A stretch of DNA of 64,000 bases, taken from positions 44,362,379 through 44,426,378 of the forward strand of contig OX459096.1 in NCBI GenBank assembly GCA_949775045.1. The letters run 5' to 3'. Positions within the stretch are counted from its first letter, which is position 1. Every line of letters begins with the position of its first letter. The position numbers and the translations under genes are program-made. Source of the stretch: Metridium senile. Its lineage: Eukaryota; Cnidaria; Anthozoa; Actiniaria; Metridiidae. Below the pieces are notes generated by a model. That model was not told the DNA's origin, ran no database searches, and worked only from the letters and a program-made list of their open reading frames with translations. Of this stretch, positions 51,797 to 63,590 are shown piece by piece.

Positions 51797-53086
51797 ATGG
51801 CAGTACCTTGGAAGCTTTACATTGCTTGTTGGTTTCTCGGGGCTTCTGTTCAAAGTGCAGTATTCTTCAGTTTCAACGCTGTTGATTATTTCAACTACTT
51901 CTTCCCCGATGATTACAAACCTGAGGTTTATATTGGAGTAACTGTTGGCGTGGGCGCTAGTCTTGGAGCTGTGCTTACTGTTTGCTTTCCTCCTAGAAGG
52001 AAATGTTTACGCCTATTACTGGTTACACTGATCATTTCGGCAGTGATTCTCATCGTTGAAGTCCTCATAACACCATTAAACACTATCAAAGACCAAACGC
52101 GGTTCGGTATTCTTATTGGTTTGGTGTTCTTGGCCACAGTCATTCAAAACATCGGCGGTGGAGCACTGTATAGTTTTGTTGGCAAACACTTTCCCAAGTT
52201 TGGTGTTCATGCAGCACAGTCTGGTGGAGTTTGTGCATTTGCAGCTACATTTGTTGTACGTTGCATCTCGAAAGGATCCTTCCAACACGAGAATAATGTA
52301 CGCCGTGGTTTCAGGTTAAGCGGATACATGTTTGTAGGATTAGTGGATCTCATTATCATTGCAGCAACGTGTTTTATTACCATTCTACGACCCTTTGAAC
52401 TCAAACGGACTCTCAATATGAGAGAGGGAGATCTAGCAGGTGAGATACAACCTCTAATGAGGAGCGACGAACATGTGCTATCTGCTCGAAGGACAATTAT
52501 CAAGAAGAACGGTTGTGCACTGTCTACAATATGCCTAACACTTGTCATATCCAATGCCCTCTTCCCAGGTATTACATCTCAGTTCCACGGTAACTATAAC
52601 TGCAGTTCATCCGTCAATCATGATCACCTACTTAACAGCACATCGTCTCCTGTCCCACGGTCAAGCTCAAGTGACAAGACTGGCTGGTTTGTTGTGATTC
52701 TCTTTGGCTGTTATTCTGTAGCCGATGCTATTGGCAAAAATCTTCCTATTATTGGGATCATTTACAGCAAGAAAACTATCCTACTTAATCTTGTTGTGCA
52801 ACTTGTCATCGCAGTGCCAATCCTGTTGATCTATTTTGAGCCGTGTGTCACGCAACTCCAAGCTGACTGGGTAGCTGATGTCACGGTTGGTCTTCTTGGT
52901 CTGGTTAATGGGTATGGTCTTTGTGCTGCTATGATGCTTTTAGCTCCAGGAGAACACGGCAAGAAACACGAGGAAGGAATGGCGACTAGTATTGGTTATA
53001 TGTTTTTGCAAGTAGGCATTTTATTAGGGATGGGAATTTCAGTGTTTTTAGTAGAATATGTATTTAAAAAAATAAAACACAGTTAA
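51797..53086 (+). CDS. Equilibrative nucleoside transporter-like protein (SLC29/ENT family), intronless
   Basis: A single 429-codon exon encodes a polytopic membrane protein with about 10-11 hydrophobic segments, the ENT topology. Family signatures: FFSFNAVDYFNYFF in the first helices, GGVCAFAATFVV, NALFPGITSQF (the FP-x-T motif of TM7), CYSVADAIGKNLP in place of the usual FNxxDxxGR, and the C-terminal VNGYGLCAAMMLLAP followed by GMATSIGYMFLQVGILLGMG. The large loop between TM6 and TM7 is at about residues 200-235. ENTs move nucleosides, nucleobases or related cations by facilitated diffusion. The ATG (ACAATATGGC) opens directly into the first helix. It lies 3.3 kb downstream of CDPS on the same strand. 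The lack of introns may reflect retroposition. The substrate is unknown. Confidence 0.85.
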   Translation: MAVPWKLYIACWFLGASVQSAVFFSFNAVDYFNYFFPDDYKPEVYIGVTVGVGASLGAVLTVCFPPRRKCLRLLLVTLIISAVILIVEVLITPLNTIKDQTRFGILIGLVFLATVIQNIGGGALYSFVGKHFPKFGVHAAQSGGVCAFAATFVVRCISKGSFQHENNVRRGFRLSGYMFVGLVDLIIIAATCFITILRPFELKRTLNMREGDLAGEIQPLMRSDEHVLSARRTIIKKNGCALSTICLTLVISNALFPGITSQFHGNYNCSSSVNHDHLLNSTSSPVPRSSSSDKTGWFVVILFGCYSVADAIGKNLPIIGIIYSKKTILLNLVVQLVIAVPILLIYFEPCVTQLQADWVADVTVGLLGLVNGYGLCAAMMLLAPGEHGKKHEEGMATSIGYMFLQVGILLGMGISVFLVEYVFKKIKHS

Positions 53087-53116
53087 TCTTGCAGGTAGAA
53101 TTCCTGTTACATCAGG

Positions 53117-53122
53117 AATAAA
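53117..53122 (+). terminator. Polyadenylation signal AATAAA, transporter gene
   Basis: AATAAA lies 31 bp after the TAA stop of the transporter. Confidence 0.5.
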
Positions 53123-54114
53123 CGCAATAATATTGTCCAGCATGTAAGACTCACTTTCACTTCAAACAAAAGCACTATATAATGTAATTTTGTACAATTA
53201 AATCGATGTTATAATATTAAACACCTGTTGGCAAACAAGGTTTATTCTCTCTCACTGTTTTTGTCTTGTCAGTTGTTGAAATGGTATTCCATTCCTAATC
53301 ACTAGCTTCCTGCTGTGTAGTCAAAATATGGAAGGTGAAAAATGACATTAGCCAAATGCGAAGAATTTCACGAAATTTTGTGTTATTGAAAAATAGTAAT
53401 GGTAGCAAAAATAAAACGAAAGAGTTAACTTTGGTTTCTGTATTTAACAAGACTCGAATCGGCCTAAAGGTTTATTTCTTTCCGCATACAAAAATAAATA
53501 CAAATACAAAGATAAGCTAATTTGAGTGGAGGGTGTAAGAAAAACAACCCAAAAGGATTAAATAAATTACTCTTGCACCAAAAAGATTATAAAGACGGTT
53601 ACAGTAGAACTCTAGATAAAATTAATGATAGTGGATTAATAAATTAATAATAGATTTACAGCTATATACATACACTTGCCAATATATTGCAATTAGCAAA
53701 TAAATAAATAAATGAATATATGATTTACAAAAAATTATTGTCCCATAACACAACAATTACAACAACAAAAACAACGCAACAAAACAAACAAAAGAAAGAA
53801 AGAAAGAAGATGTTGTGTTAATAATATAGTTTTATATTTTTTCCACTTGTTCTACACTGTACAATTTTAGAGTAGTGAAGTACTGAAGAAATTTCATCAA
53901 CATATAACAGGCAAAAACGTTAGTTAATTCAGTACTTTGCTATTTTGTTGGCCAGTGCAGTTTTCAACAAATATTGCCTGATTTCTGCAGTGCCTTCCAC
54001 ATGTAAAACGAATTGATGTTTTTTCTGCCTTACAACATTGCTGCCGACATTTCACCATGCTGACTATTGTATACGATGTAAGAATATGTAGTAAGAGTCA
54101 GTAAGTCCCACTTG

Positions 54115-54766
54115 TTATTCAAACTTTGCTCGTTTTGCCGCGACTTCTCTTTCCTGCAAAAAAAAAAAAAACAGAGAAGAGAATGATTAAAGGCTTTTAG
54201 AATCTAAGGGAGAATTTAATGCACTACGAAGAATGAACAACACCCGACATAGACAATCGATATCGACAAAAAATTGATACCGATAAAAATTGCCACTAAA
54301 ATCGCGATCGGTACGAAACAATAAAAGTACCGTAACAAATGAAATTGGTTTTTCCCGATTACTCGAGAGAAATCGATTTGCATTAAAATAGAAAATATTG
54401 ATTCTAACGATTTATTCTGAACAAAGAAAATCGACGAAAATGTCGACAAACATCTCGGTTAGAATCGCGAAAACTATTTTTCAATAAAATACGGGGGGTG
54501 GGGGGGGGGGGGGGAGCACCCCCATGGGTATTGAAAATAAACGTACACCCGCACTGAATATGTATAGTGACCGTGCACTTACCGTGCCATACTCGTAGTA
54601 ATGGGGTGCAAGCTCGTACAACCATGATGGGTCGATCTAATAGATAGTAAAGTAAAGTAAAGTAACCTTATTTAACGTCGGTAACTCGTGACAGTCATAT
54701 ACTGATAGACAGTAATATACTGATAAACTTGAGGCCGACGGTCCTTATTTTACTCCCCTCTCTCCA

Positions 54767-54798
<32 letters not shown>

Positions 54799-57700
54799 CT
54801 TAAAGCTACACGGAATGGAGAGAAGTCGAAACAAGGATGCGAGGTCACTGGGAATCGAACTCGGACCTCTCGCACAGAATGCCGCGCACTAACCAACTGT
54901 GCCATCCTTGCTCCTTAATTAATCATCGCTTATTATTAGTTGTGAACCATGATGGGTTGATCTAATAGATATATACATTAATCATCGATTATTATTAGTT
55001 GTGAACCATGATGGGTTGATCTAATAGATATATACATTAATCATCGATTATTATTAGTTGTGAACCATGATGGGTTGATCTAATAGATATATACATTAAT
55101 TATATCCATTTTGAAATCACTAGTGAATCCTGCAATCTGATTGGTTCTTTACAGCTTGATTTCAGCCTAAATCGCACCATTTTGAATCTAAATCGCACCA
55201 TTTTGAATCTAAATCGCACCAATTTGAACAACCAATGAGATTACAGAAAATTAACAAACTAACCAATCAGATGACAGTAAATAAAATGCAAAAAAATGTC
55301 AGTTTTTAGGGTTTTTTTTTTTTTTTACAGTTTTTGAGCAAAAATTTATGAATTATGCCAAAAACATGGATGATTTCAATAACTTACAGTACTTGAATAA
55401 TCCCAAAGCATCCTTGACGTCGAAATACTGCTATAGAAACTAATTTACCATTATTTGGTGTCCATTTGGATGAAAATGTGGCTAATTTTCCATCAAATTG
55501 TGAATGTTAATAGTCCGAACGATCCTGACGTCCAGCGAGCAAACCACCAGTAGGCTACACAAAAACTTGCAAAATATCAAGAGCTATGCCACGAAGAAGA
55601 TGTTTGAATGATTTCCAGCAACTTAAAGCGAGGACAAAGACAAACAGAAGTCATCAGCTCTCCATAAAAACACTTTGAACGAATAAAACAGTCAACAAAC
55701 TTCTTCAAAACAGTAAGCACATTCCGCCATTTTGAATGTCTACATCATCGAAATGCCTCCTCAGTTAGTTCTACGCCAAAGTAGACAGAGAGAATCCTTA
55801 CAATTACAAGCTGGAATCCACCAGAAGAATGCAAAGTTGCATGTCAGTTTTATTTGAAGGAAAAGAAACGGTTTTCTACTGGTACAAGTCACTGATATGA
55901 GCTTGGAATTCACAAGTGCCAAGGACATTTCTGTGTTGACGATGTCTAGTACAACTTTTTACGTCCCAAAGCGCAAAAGCATCTTCTCAGCTCCAAAAAC
56001 AAATCCACATGAACTAAAAACAATATTTTTGATTCTAATTTGTAGTTTTAAGGCACTACTGGCTGTAATTTTAACCAAATCTTGCTTGTATGTTCAATTT
56101 CACGTGTGCCAGTTTTGCTGAGCTCAACGCCATTACACACATGTGTACGATCAAGTTAGTTCTCAAAATAGACCAACATTAGTCCTGAATATCTCCTCAG
56201 CTACCAAAGACACAAAAACTGTACCTTATTGAGTCAGATGTTGAAGATTAAACTATAAGTTTCGCCAAATTTGCAAGAACCTTGAGCTGCCAAGCAAACT
56301 AGTGATCAGTTGTCAAACTTGCAAACGACCTGTCACATGACATTTTCAATGTAAAAAGAGCATTTCCGTTTCCGGTATTGTAAAAAAATCAATAAAAGCA
56401 TGCTATAAACTACAGTTTGATTTCAAAATGGATATAATTAAGTGGTAATTGAACTTCGTGTCGTGCAATTTTGGTTCGAAATCAAACTTGCGATTCAAAT
56501 CGCACTCCCGCTACGCGGTCGTGCGATTTTGTAATCGCGCGTTTGATTTCGAACCAAATTGCACTCCACTCAGTTCAATTACCATTATTAATTATATCCA
56601 TTTTGAAATCACTAGTGAATCCTGCAATCTGATTGGTTCTTTACAGCTTGATTTCAGCCTAAATCGCACCATTTTGAATCTAAATCGCACCATTTTGAAT
56701 CTAAATCGCACCAATTTGAACAACCAATGAGATTACAGAAAATTAACAAACTAACCAATCAGATGACAGTAAATAAAATGCAAAAAAATGTCAGTTTTTA
56801 GGTGTTTTTTTTTTTTTTACAGTTGTTTAGCAAAAATTTATGAATTATGTCCAAACACATGGATGATTTCAATAACTTACAGTACTTGAATAATCCCAAA
56901 GCATCCTTGACGTCGAAATACTGCTATAGAAACTGATTTCCCATTATTTGGTGTCCATTTGGACGAAAATGTGGCTAATTTTCCATCAAATTGTGGATGT
57001 TAATAGTCCGAACAATCCTGAAATGCTCTTTTTACATTGAATATGTTATGCGACAGGTCGTTTGCAAGTTTGACAACTGATCACTAGTTTGCTTGGCAGC
57101 TCAAGGTTCTTGCAAATTTGGCGAAATTTATAGTTTAATCTTCAACATCTGACTCAATAAGGTACAGTTTTTGTGTCTTCGGTAGCTGAGGAGATATTCA
57201 GGACTAATGTTGGTCTATTTTGAGAACTAACTTGATCGTACACATGTGTGTAATGGCGTTGAGCTCAGCAAAACTGGCACACGTGAAATTGAACATACAA
57301 GCAAGATTTGGTTAAAATTACAGCCAGCAGTGCCTTAAAACTACAAATTAGAATCAAAAATAATGTTTTTAGTTCATGTGGATTTGTTTTTGGAGCTGAG
57401 AAGATGCTTTGGGACGTAAAAAGTTGTACTATACATCGTCAACACAGAAATGCCCTTGGCACTTGTGAATTCAAAGCTCATATCAGTGACTTGTACCAGT
57501 AGAAAACCGTTTCTTTTCCTTCAAATAAAACTGACATGCAACTTTGCATTCTTTTGGTGGATTCCAGCTTGTAATTGTAAGGATTCTCTCTGTCTACTTT
57601 GGCGTAGAACTAACTGAGGAGGCATTTCGATGATGTAGACATTCAAAATGGCGGAATGTGCTTACTGTTTTGAAGAAGTTTGTTGACTGTTTTATTCGCC

Positions 57701-60700
57701 GTCAAAGTGTTTTTATGGAGAGCAGATGACTTCTGTTTGTCTTTGTCCTCGCTTTAAGTTACTGGAAATCATTCAAACATCTTCTTCGTGGCATAGCTCT
57801 TGATATTTTGCAAGTTTTTGTGTAGCCTATTGGTGGTTTGCTCACTGGACATCGGGATCGTTCGGACTATTAACATCCACAATTTGATGGAAAATTAGCC
57901 ACATTTTCGTCCAAATGGACACCAAATAATGGTAAATCAGTTTCTATAGCAGTATTTCGACGTCAAGGATGCTTTAGGATTATTCAAGTGCTGTAAGTTA
58001 TTGAATTCATCCATGTTTTTGGACATAATTCATAAATTTTTGCTCAAAAACTGTAAAATAAAAACCACCAAAAAAAATTAACATTTTTTTGCATTTTATT
58101 TACTGTCATCTGATTGGTTAGTTTGTTAATTTTCTGTAATCTCATTGGTTGTTCAAATTGGTGCGATTTAGATTCAAAATGGTGCGATTTAGGCTGAAAT
58201 CAAGCTGTAAAGAACCAATCAGATTGCAGGATTCACTAGTGATTTCAAAATGGATATAATTAATACATTAATCATCGATTATTATTAGTTGTGAACCATG
58301 ATGGGTCGATCTAATAGATATATACATTAATCATCGATTATTATTAGTTGTGAACCATGATGGGTTGATCTAATAGATATATACATTAATCATCGATTAT
58401 TGTTAGTTGTGAACCATGATGGGTCGATCTAATAGATATATACATTAATCATCGATTATTGTTAGTTGTGAAATACGTATTTGGCTGCCGTCAATCAAAA
58501 GCATAAAAGTTTCCGAGTAATTAGCAGCAGCCAAAAACTTCACAACGTCGACATTTTTCAATCCAATTCAGATACAATAACATATTCAATAACTAGAATA
58601 AAAACAAGACATTGTCGTTCTTTAATACTGTCAAAATGAAATGAAGTGAAACGACGTTTAGAAACAGTACCATTGAATATTACCAGTAGATACGGCTCAT
58701 GTTGAGTTGACATTGATGGCGTACCTTTGTGACGTCTCTCATGTAATACTTGGAAGTCTGTAGAATCTCGTGATATATCACCCTGTCGATTAGACAGCAC
58801 TTCATCAGACAAAAGATGGGTTCAGTATTATCTTTATATATTTTTTTTGTAAATGTATCATTCAATATTTCACGTTTTCTTTTCAAACCCATGTAAAGGG
58901 CATCGAGGCCATACTAATCATAAAAGTCCTTAACCATGAAATATCCAAGGCAAATAACCTAGCCCAGCCCTGTTAATCGAGTACGTTAACGGTTTGGTCG
59001 CGAAAAGATATGAGAGTTAATGTTAATGTTCATGCGGTTATTCAAGAATCTATTCATTTCCTTGGAGTTTTGCGCAAAAGTATAGGGACTGATACTGATA
59101 CTAGTAATAAGGGACGGACCATTTGATTTTTGATGGGGGTGGGGGGGGGGGGGGGGGGGGGGGGTAGGGAGAATTTTTCTTGCACGATATTTTCTCCCCC
59201 CTTCCAACCGCTGTGCGATGTTTTTTTTTTAAAGCCATGTCCTTGCACGATATTTTTTTTAAACCATTTATTATTTTTCATCTACAAAATCCAGTCTATC
59301 ATGCTATTTGTTGTACAATCTCTAAAATACTGTACTTTACAGATCAATTCAGGGAAGTATAAATATGCGTCATTTTTTAAGATTTCACATAATAGTTTAA
59401 TTTGATTTACAAAATAGCCGTAGTTTTAAAAAGCTAAAACAGCTCTGTGGGGTCATAACGGCTCCAGCAAATTAACTGTATGATTGGTATTTCAATGACT
59501 CAAAAATCTAGGCTAGTTTTACATTATTCAAATAAAAAGTTAATGATGGTGCACTCTAATGAGCAAAATGGAAAGTAAGCCCAATTAAATATCATGATCG
59601 ACTTTTAACGATTTAGTGTAAAGACACCTGATTTACTCCACCAAAAGCTTCCAAAGGAACTGAAGTGAAGAAAAAGAAAGCCCATGATGTGTATTTTGAA
59701 CAAAAAAGTGGGGGTTTTCCTTTAAAAAGCCGGACAAATACAAATATAGTCTTTTGGGAAGGATGTTGTTAAAATAACGACTGTTATACAAAAAAAAAAA
59801 AATTGGCTTGCTCGATATTTTTTTGGAGGTTAAAAGCCTTGCTCGATATTTATTTTGGGAGAATTTTTCTTGCACGATATTTCCCCCCCCCCCCTTCCAA
59901 CCGCTGTGCGATCAATATCATCAAATATCAAATGGTCCGTCCCTAATAGTAATAATAATAAGTCTTTTATTGAATACAAGAAGAATATACACTTCTTATT
60001 TACAAAACAATAAACAGCATGGCGCAAATTACAATGTAATACATTTTGAAATCGAAAACTGATAGAGAAAATTGAAATAGTGTCTGAAATAGTGTTTTGG
60101 TTATTGCCCAGTAATATCATACTTAAATATTAATCTGTTAATAAAGGTATTCATAAAGCGACTGGTACGCACTTTAGGTCTTACTACAGAGCTATGTCTT
60201 AGACTATATCTGGTAATTTTAGGCTTGGGCATATAGCTGTGTAAAGGATGACTCTCCGATGTGGATGTAAGAGGTTGTTAATGATGAAGAGTACCATTTA
60301 TCCTTATCACACCCTCTACTTACCATTGCGGCTGTTTCTCAGCGTAGAGTATTGAATTAGGATGGATTGATAATGGATGGTTATCCCTGACAGTCCTATC
60401 AATACAATGCAAACATTAGAATGTAAGAACAAAAAAATAGAAAACGAAAGGAAGGAAAAATAAAATGTACCTCAATCCAGTAGACGTTTGTAGTTGTGTT
60501 GTGTTGTGTTGTGTTGTGTTGTGTTGTGTTGTGTTGTGTTGTGTTGTGTTGTGTTGTGTTGTGTAGGTTGAGTTGTGTTGTGTTGTATTGTGTTGTGTTG
60601 TGTTGTGTTGTGTTGTGTTGTGTTGTGTTGTGTTGTGTTGTGTTGTGTTGTGTTGTGTTGTGTTGTGTTGTGTTGTGTTGTGTTGTGTTGTGTTGTGTAG

Positions 60701-63590
60701 GCTGTGTTGAGTTGTGTTGTGTTGTGTAGGTTGTGTTGTGTAGGTTGTGTTGTAGGTTGTGTTGTGTTGTGTTGTGTAGGTTGTGTTGTGTTGTGTAGGT
60801 TGTGTTGAGTTGTGTTGTGTTGTGTAGGTTGTGTTGAGTTGTGTTGAGTTGTGTTGTGTAGGTTGTGTTGTGTTGTTTAAACAAAAAAACAAATTCTATA
60901 CGCGCGCAGCATAGCATTCGTACGCGCTTTTTACATACTCATAACGCAGTTGTAACGGCAAAATCATGACATTATTTACCCTGCATGATGATGGGCTAGA
61001 AGCACGAAAGTTTGTTTTGAATAAAATCAGGTTGATGAAACGTTCAAATAAATACAATGTACCTGTAATTGCCATAAGCATCGAGACGTGCAGCGTTGGC
61101 AAAGAAACCAGCAACGATACATCGACATATTTGGTCAACATCACCTGACACACGAAGAAAAACGCTGTTATTATGATGTTTTCCCCGTATATGGGAAGAT
61201 AAACTACCCTCCGTCAGCAAGGGAATTGTAACAGTTGACGATTCAGCATACAATGACACCAATGATGGCTGTCAACCCAGTATACAAACTTTTCATTGCA
61301 TTCGATTTTTCGTAATGATTTTGCTATTATATGAAAGATAACAGAGCAATACTCATGCAGTTGATATTCCTTTTACTCCAAATAGCAAATCAGCGAAACT
61401 AACAATGGTATCTAGTAAATATATGAAATTCTTTATCATTTAACAAATATTTGCACCAAATGCTCGAGACCGACTGCCTTTTCATATACATTGCATTTTG
61501 AGCTCAAACTTCGCAACAACAGTAGAAGTTAGCTACTTTGTACACGCGCGGATCAAGGGGGAAGAGAGGATGACTGTCTTGCGCCCATATATAGTCACTG
61601 CTATTCAAAAAGGGGGTCCACTAGCCAACCCCTATAATATTGCCTGCTGTAGCTTTTCACATGATATGATTGACACTATGCTGTTTTACTACATATTTAT
61701 TGCGGAAACCCTTGAATAAAACTGTGGTACACGATCTACAGCAATATACTTACCGTAACATGATATTAATGGGATTTTAAAATGCAGTAAAAGTTTCTTC
61801 AGCTGTTCTCTTATCCTGACAGCATGTTTAAGTCCTGTAAAATTAAATTAATTTAAAAAAAAAGAAATACAATCAAAGGTTGCAGCAACAACTTGATTCA
61901 AAATGTTCACACATTGTTAATAGAGGGGAATCTCCTTTAACGTAATTTGTTATATAAGCTGTACAAGTCGTGTTGTATACCTTTATAGTTTATGAAATTT
62001 TCCTGACACCAACGAGAACTTTGCTTGTGCTGCAAAAATAAAAATGATAATGAATTATAAATTTGATTAAAAGCCAGTTCAAAAATTATCATGGCAGAGG
62101 GAAAAAAGCACCTCTTTTCATCTTATTGCATCTATATTTATGAGAACTTGACAATTTTAAGTAAGAATTTGACAGATGCAGATTACATTGTAAGAGCTGG
62201 AGAACACGAAATCCCTTACGAACAAAAAAATTCATCTAACATTAATCCACTCTTATACATGTAATACATGCTCAAGTAATGACTCTGCCCTCGGCCACAG
62301 CGGTGAAAGGCTTTCAAACCACTCGGCCATCATTGTCGTTGTACCAGTGTAATTACCTTGATAAATGCCTGGTAAACATTATAATACGTCAAGTGGTCAC
62401 CTTCATAAACACAAAACTTTCTGCGTGCCCTTTCCTATAAACAAACCAACAAAGATTCTAGTCACATTATTTGCCTGAGTTTTACGACATAAATTATTCA
62501 TCGAAAATACTTGAAGGATAGTGTTTCGAAGTGGAAATCAAATAAGATAAGTAAACGTTTTCAAGACGGGAATGAATCCTCAATACAGAACGCCAAACAA
62601 AGAATTCAGAACTTTTTTCCTGAGTATTTTCACTTGACAAGATACAAAAACAAATTATGAGCGTATTTACTTTTACGAGATGATAAGATGATAATAATAA
62701 TAATTTAAGCAAAATTATACAAAGTTTCAGTGCTTTTCAATAATCACACTATTTTCATTTTCAAGATTCATTTTTCTCGTCATGGTTTTTGAAATGGTTG
62801 TATATATGTACGTACGGCTGCAGCTTTCTGATCGGACGGGCTGACAAACACGTGATGAATCTGCAACATGGCGGCAATCGTCAGAATTTCTTTGGAGCAT
62901 TCAAACTTTCCTAAAAAAGCAAACAGTCGTTGTATTGTTTGTATCGACTTCTTCTACTATGGAATGGACACTTTGTGACAAACAAACAAACAAACAAACA
63001 AACAAACAAACAAACAAACAAACAAACAAAACAGACGTACAAACAAACAGTCAAACATTTCTTTTATTATGGAATGAACACAAACAGACAAACCAACAGA
63101 CAGACAAACAAACATAGAGTCAAACAGACAAACAAATAAAAAAAAACCATACAATCAACAAATACACAGACAGCCAAACACACAATCAAACAAAACAAAA
63201 ACAGAGACAAACAAAAACAAACAGACAAATCTGTAAAATTATCAGGCGTTCCTCTCCCTTTTAGCTTTCAATATACATGTTAAGGTATACATGTAGGTAT
63301 AGCCTTGGTGTAAAATGGTTTCAAGAGTATTGTCAACGAACGTGTCTACATACCTGATACAAGTAACATTTTGGCGATCATTGGTTCAAGAGGGAACTCG
63401 GCCATATTGATACCCAAAGGCTCCACTAGTTTTCCACTGTCATCAATGGCTGAAACAAGTCATAAACCCTTTTTGTTAGTATCAAAATAGGAAACCATTT
63501 CTGATAAATATGATATCAAACAAGAGCATACATACCATCAAGAGCATATAAAAGTTCCAATCCTCTGATCATTGACTGGGCAGGTGGTCT
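54115..63590 (-). CDS. DHX35: DEAH-box RNA helicase DHX35, C-terminal 252 aa (11 exons, 5' part outside window)
   Basis: DHX35 is a spliceosome-associated DEAH helicase (human 703 aa). Exons, 5' to 3': 63590-63536, 63449-63354, 62910-62816, 62434-62357, 62029-61981, 61834-61754, 61144-61063, 60395-60324, 58782-58725, 54636-54583 and 54153-54115. All junctions are GT-AG and in phase. They cover the winged-helix/ratchet region (PPAQSMIRGLELLYALDAID, EPLGINMAEFPLEPM), the HA2 domain (CSKEILTIAAMLQ, EGDHLTYYNVYQAFIK, WCQENFINYKGL, IREQLKKLL, CRCIVAGFFANAARL) and the OB fold (SIHPNSILYAE, QTSKYYMRDVT, SWLYELAPHYYEYGT), and end AAKRAKFE. The exon before 63590 is not in the window. Introns before the last two exons hold a satellite, foldback elements and a SINE. 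Confidence 0.95.
54655..54912 (-). repeat. tRNA-derived SINE
   Basis: On the minus strand the head GGCACAGTTGGTTAGTGCG is an A box and GGTCCGAGTTCGATTCC a near-perfect B box, as in a tRNA. A unique body with CGTAAAACGGAGCACTG follows, and an AGTAA-repeat tail lies at 54643-54665. There is no functional tRNA 3' half. A second copy is at 29633-29790. Confidence 0.75.
54930..55095 (-). repeat. 59-bp satellite with decoy DHX35 3' splice sites, part 1
   Basis: Three copies of a 59-bp unit. On the minus strand each carries CTATTAG followed by ATCAACCCATCATGGTT, matching the acceptor and the first 17 bases of the DHX35 exon at 54636 (one base differs; other units match fully). Splicing to a decoy would end at a TGA after 12 codons. 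It continues at 58264-58470. Confidence 0.9.
55096..58263. mobile_element. 3.17-kb foldback element inside the 59-bp satellite
   Basis: It begins TTAATTATATCC and ends GGATATAATTAA, flanked by a TACA duplication (55092-55095 and 58264-58267). The left arm (about 55096-56370) is inverted at about 57018-58263. A direct partial copy of the left arm (about 56587-57016) and a nested palindrome around CGAAATCAAAC (56445-56585) sit between. No transposase frame is seen; short frames are arm shadows. It lies in a DHX35 intron. Confidence 0.85.
58264..58470 (-). repeat. 59-bp satellite with decoy DHX35 3' splice sites, part 2
   Basis: Three full units and a partial one continue the array from 54930-55095. 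Some units have GGGTCGATC, matching the true exon 54636 start exactly. Confidence 0.9.
59110..59944. mobile_element. Foldback MITE with poly-G/poly-C arms
   Basis: The ends AGGGACGGACCATTTGAT and ATCAAATGGTCCGTCCCT are flanked by AATA (59106-59109 and 59945-59948). Inside, CTTGCACGATATTTT-type units recur four times, and both arms have long G or C runs (59139-59164 and 59883-59895). It lies in a DHX35 intron. Confidence 0.8.
59945..60229 (-). mobile_element. Probable LINE 3'-end fragment
   Basis: The minus-strand frame PKITRYSLRHSSVVRPKVRT continues to SRFMNTFINRLIFKY and a stop near 60100, followed by an A/T-rich 3' tail ending in a TTA-type repeat near 59948-59965. It resembles the C-termini of non-LTR ORF2 proteins. 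Confidence 0.4.
60497..60880. repeat. GTTGT pentanucleotide array
   Basis: Nearly uninterrupted (TGTTG)n over about 385 bp with TGTAGG variants, in the DHX35 intron just upstream of exon 60324-60395. Long Thr/Gln/His/Asn frames are artefacts. Confidence 0.95.
62979..63240. repeat. CAAA/CAGA simple repeat
   Basis: (CAAA)n at 62979-63029 passes into degenerate CAAACAGACAAAC-type sequence in a DHX35 intron. Confidence 0.85.

Noticed and set aside
51498..51941. 147-codon frame upstream of and overlapping the transporter start
   Set aside because: It runs through T-rich and CACTCGTGGT repeats and overlaps the transporter in a different frame.
54830..54912. A functional tRNA gene on the minus strand
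   Set aside because: A- and B-box-like sequences are present, but no acceptor stem closes and the sequence continues into a SINE body found again at 29633-29790.
60399..60917. 158-172 codon Thr/Gln/His/Asn frames on the minus strand
   Set aside because: They are translations of the TGTTG pentanucleotide array, and a DHX35 intron explains the region.
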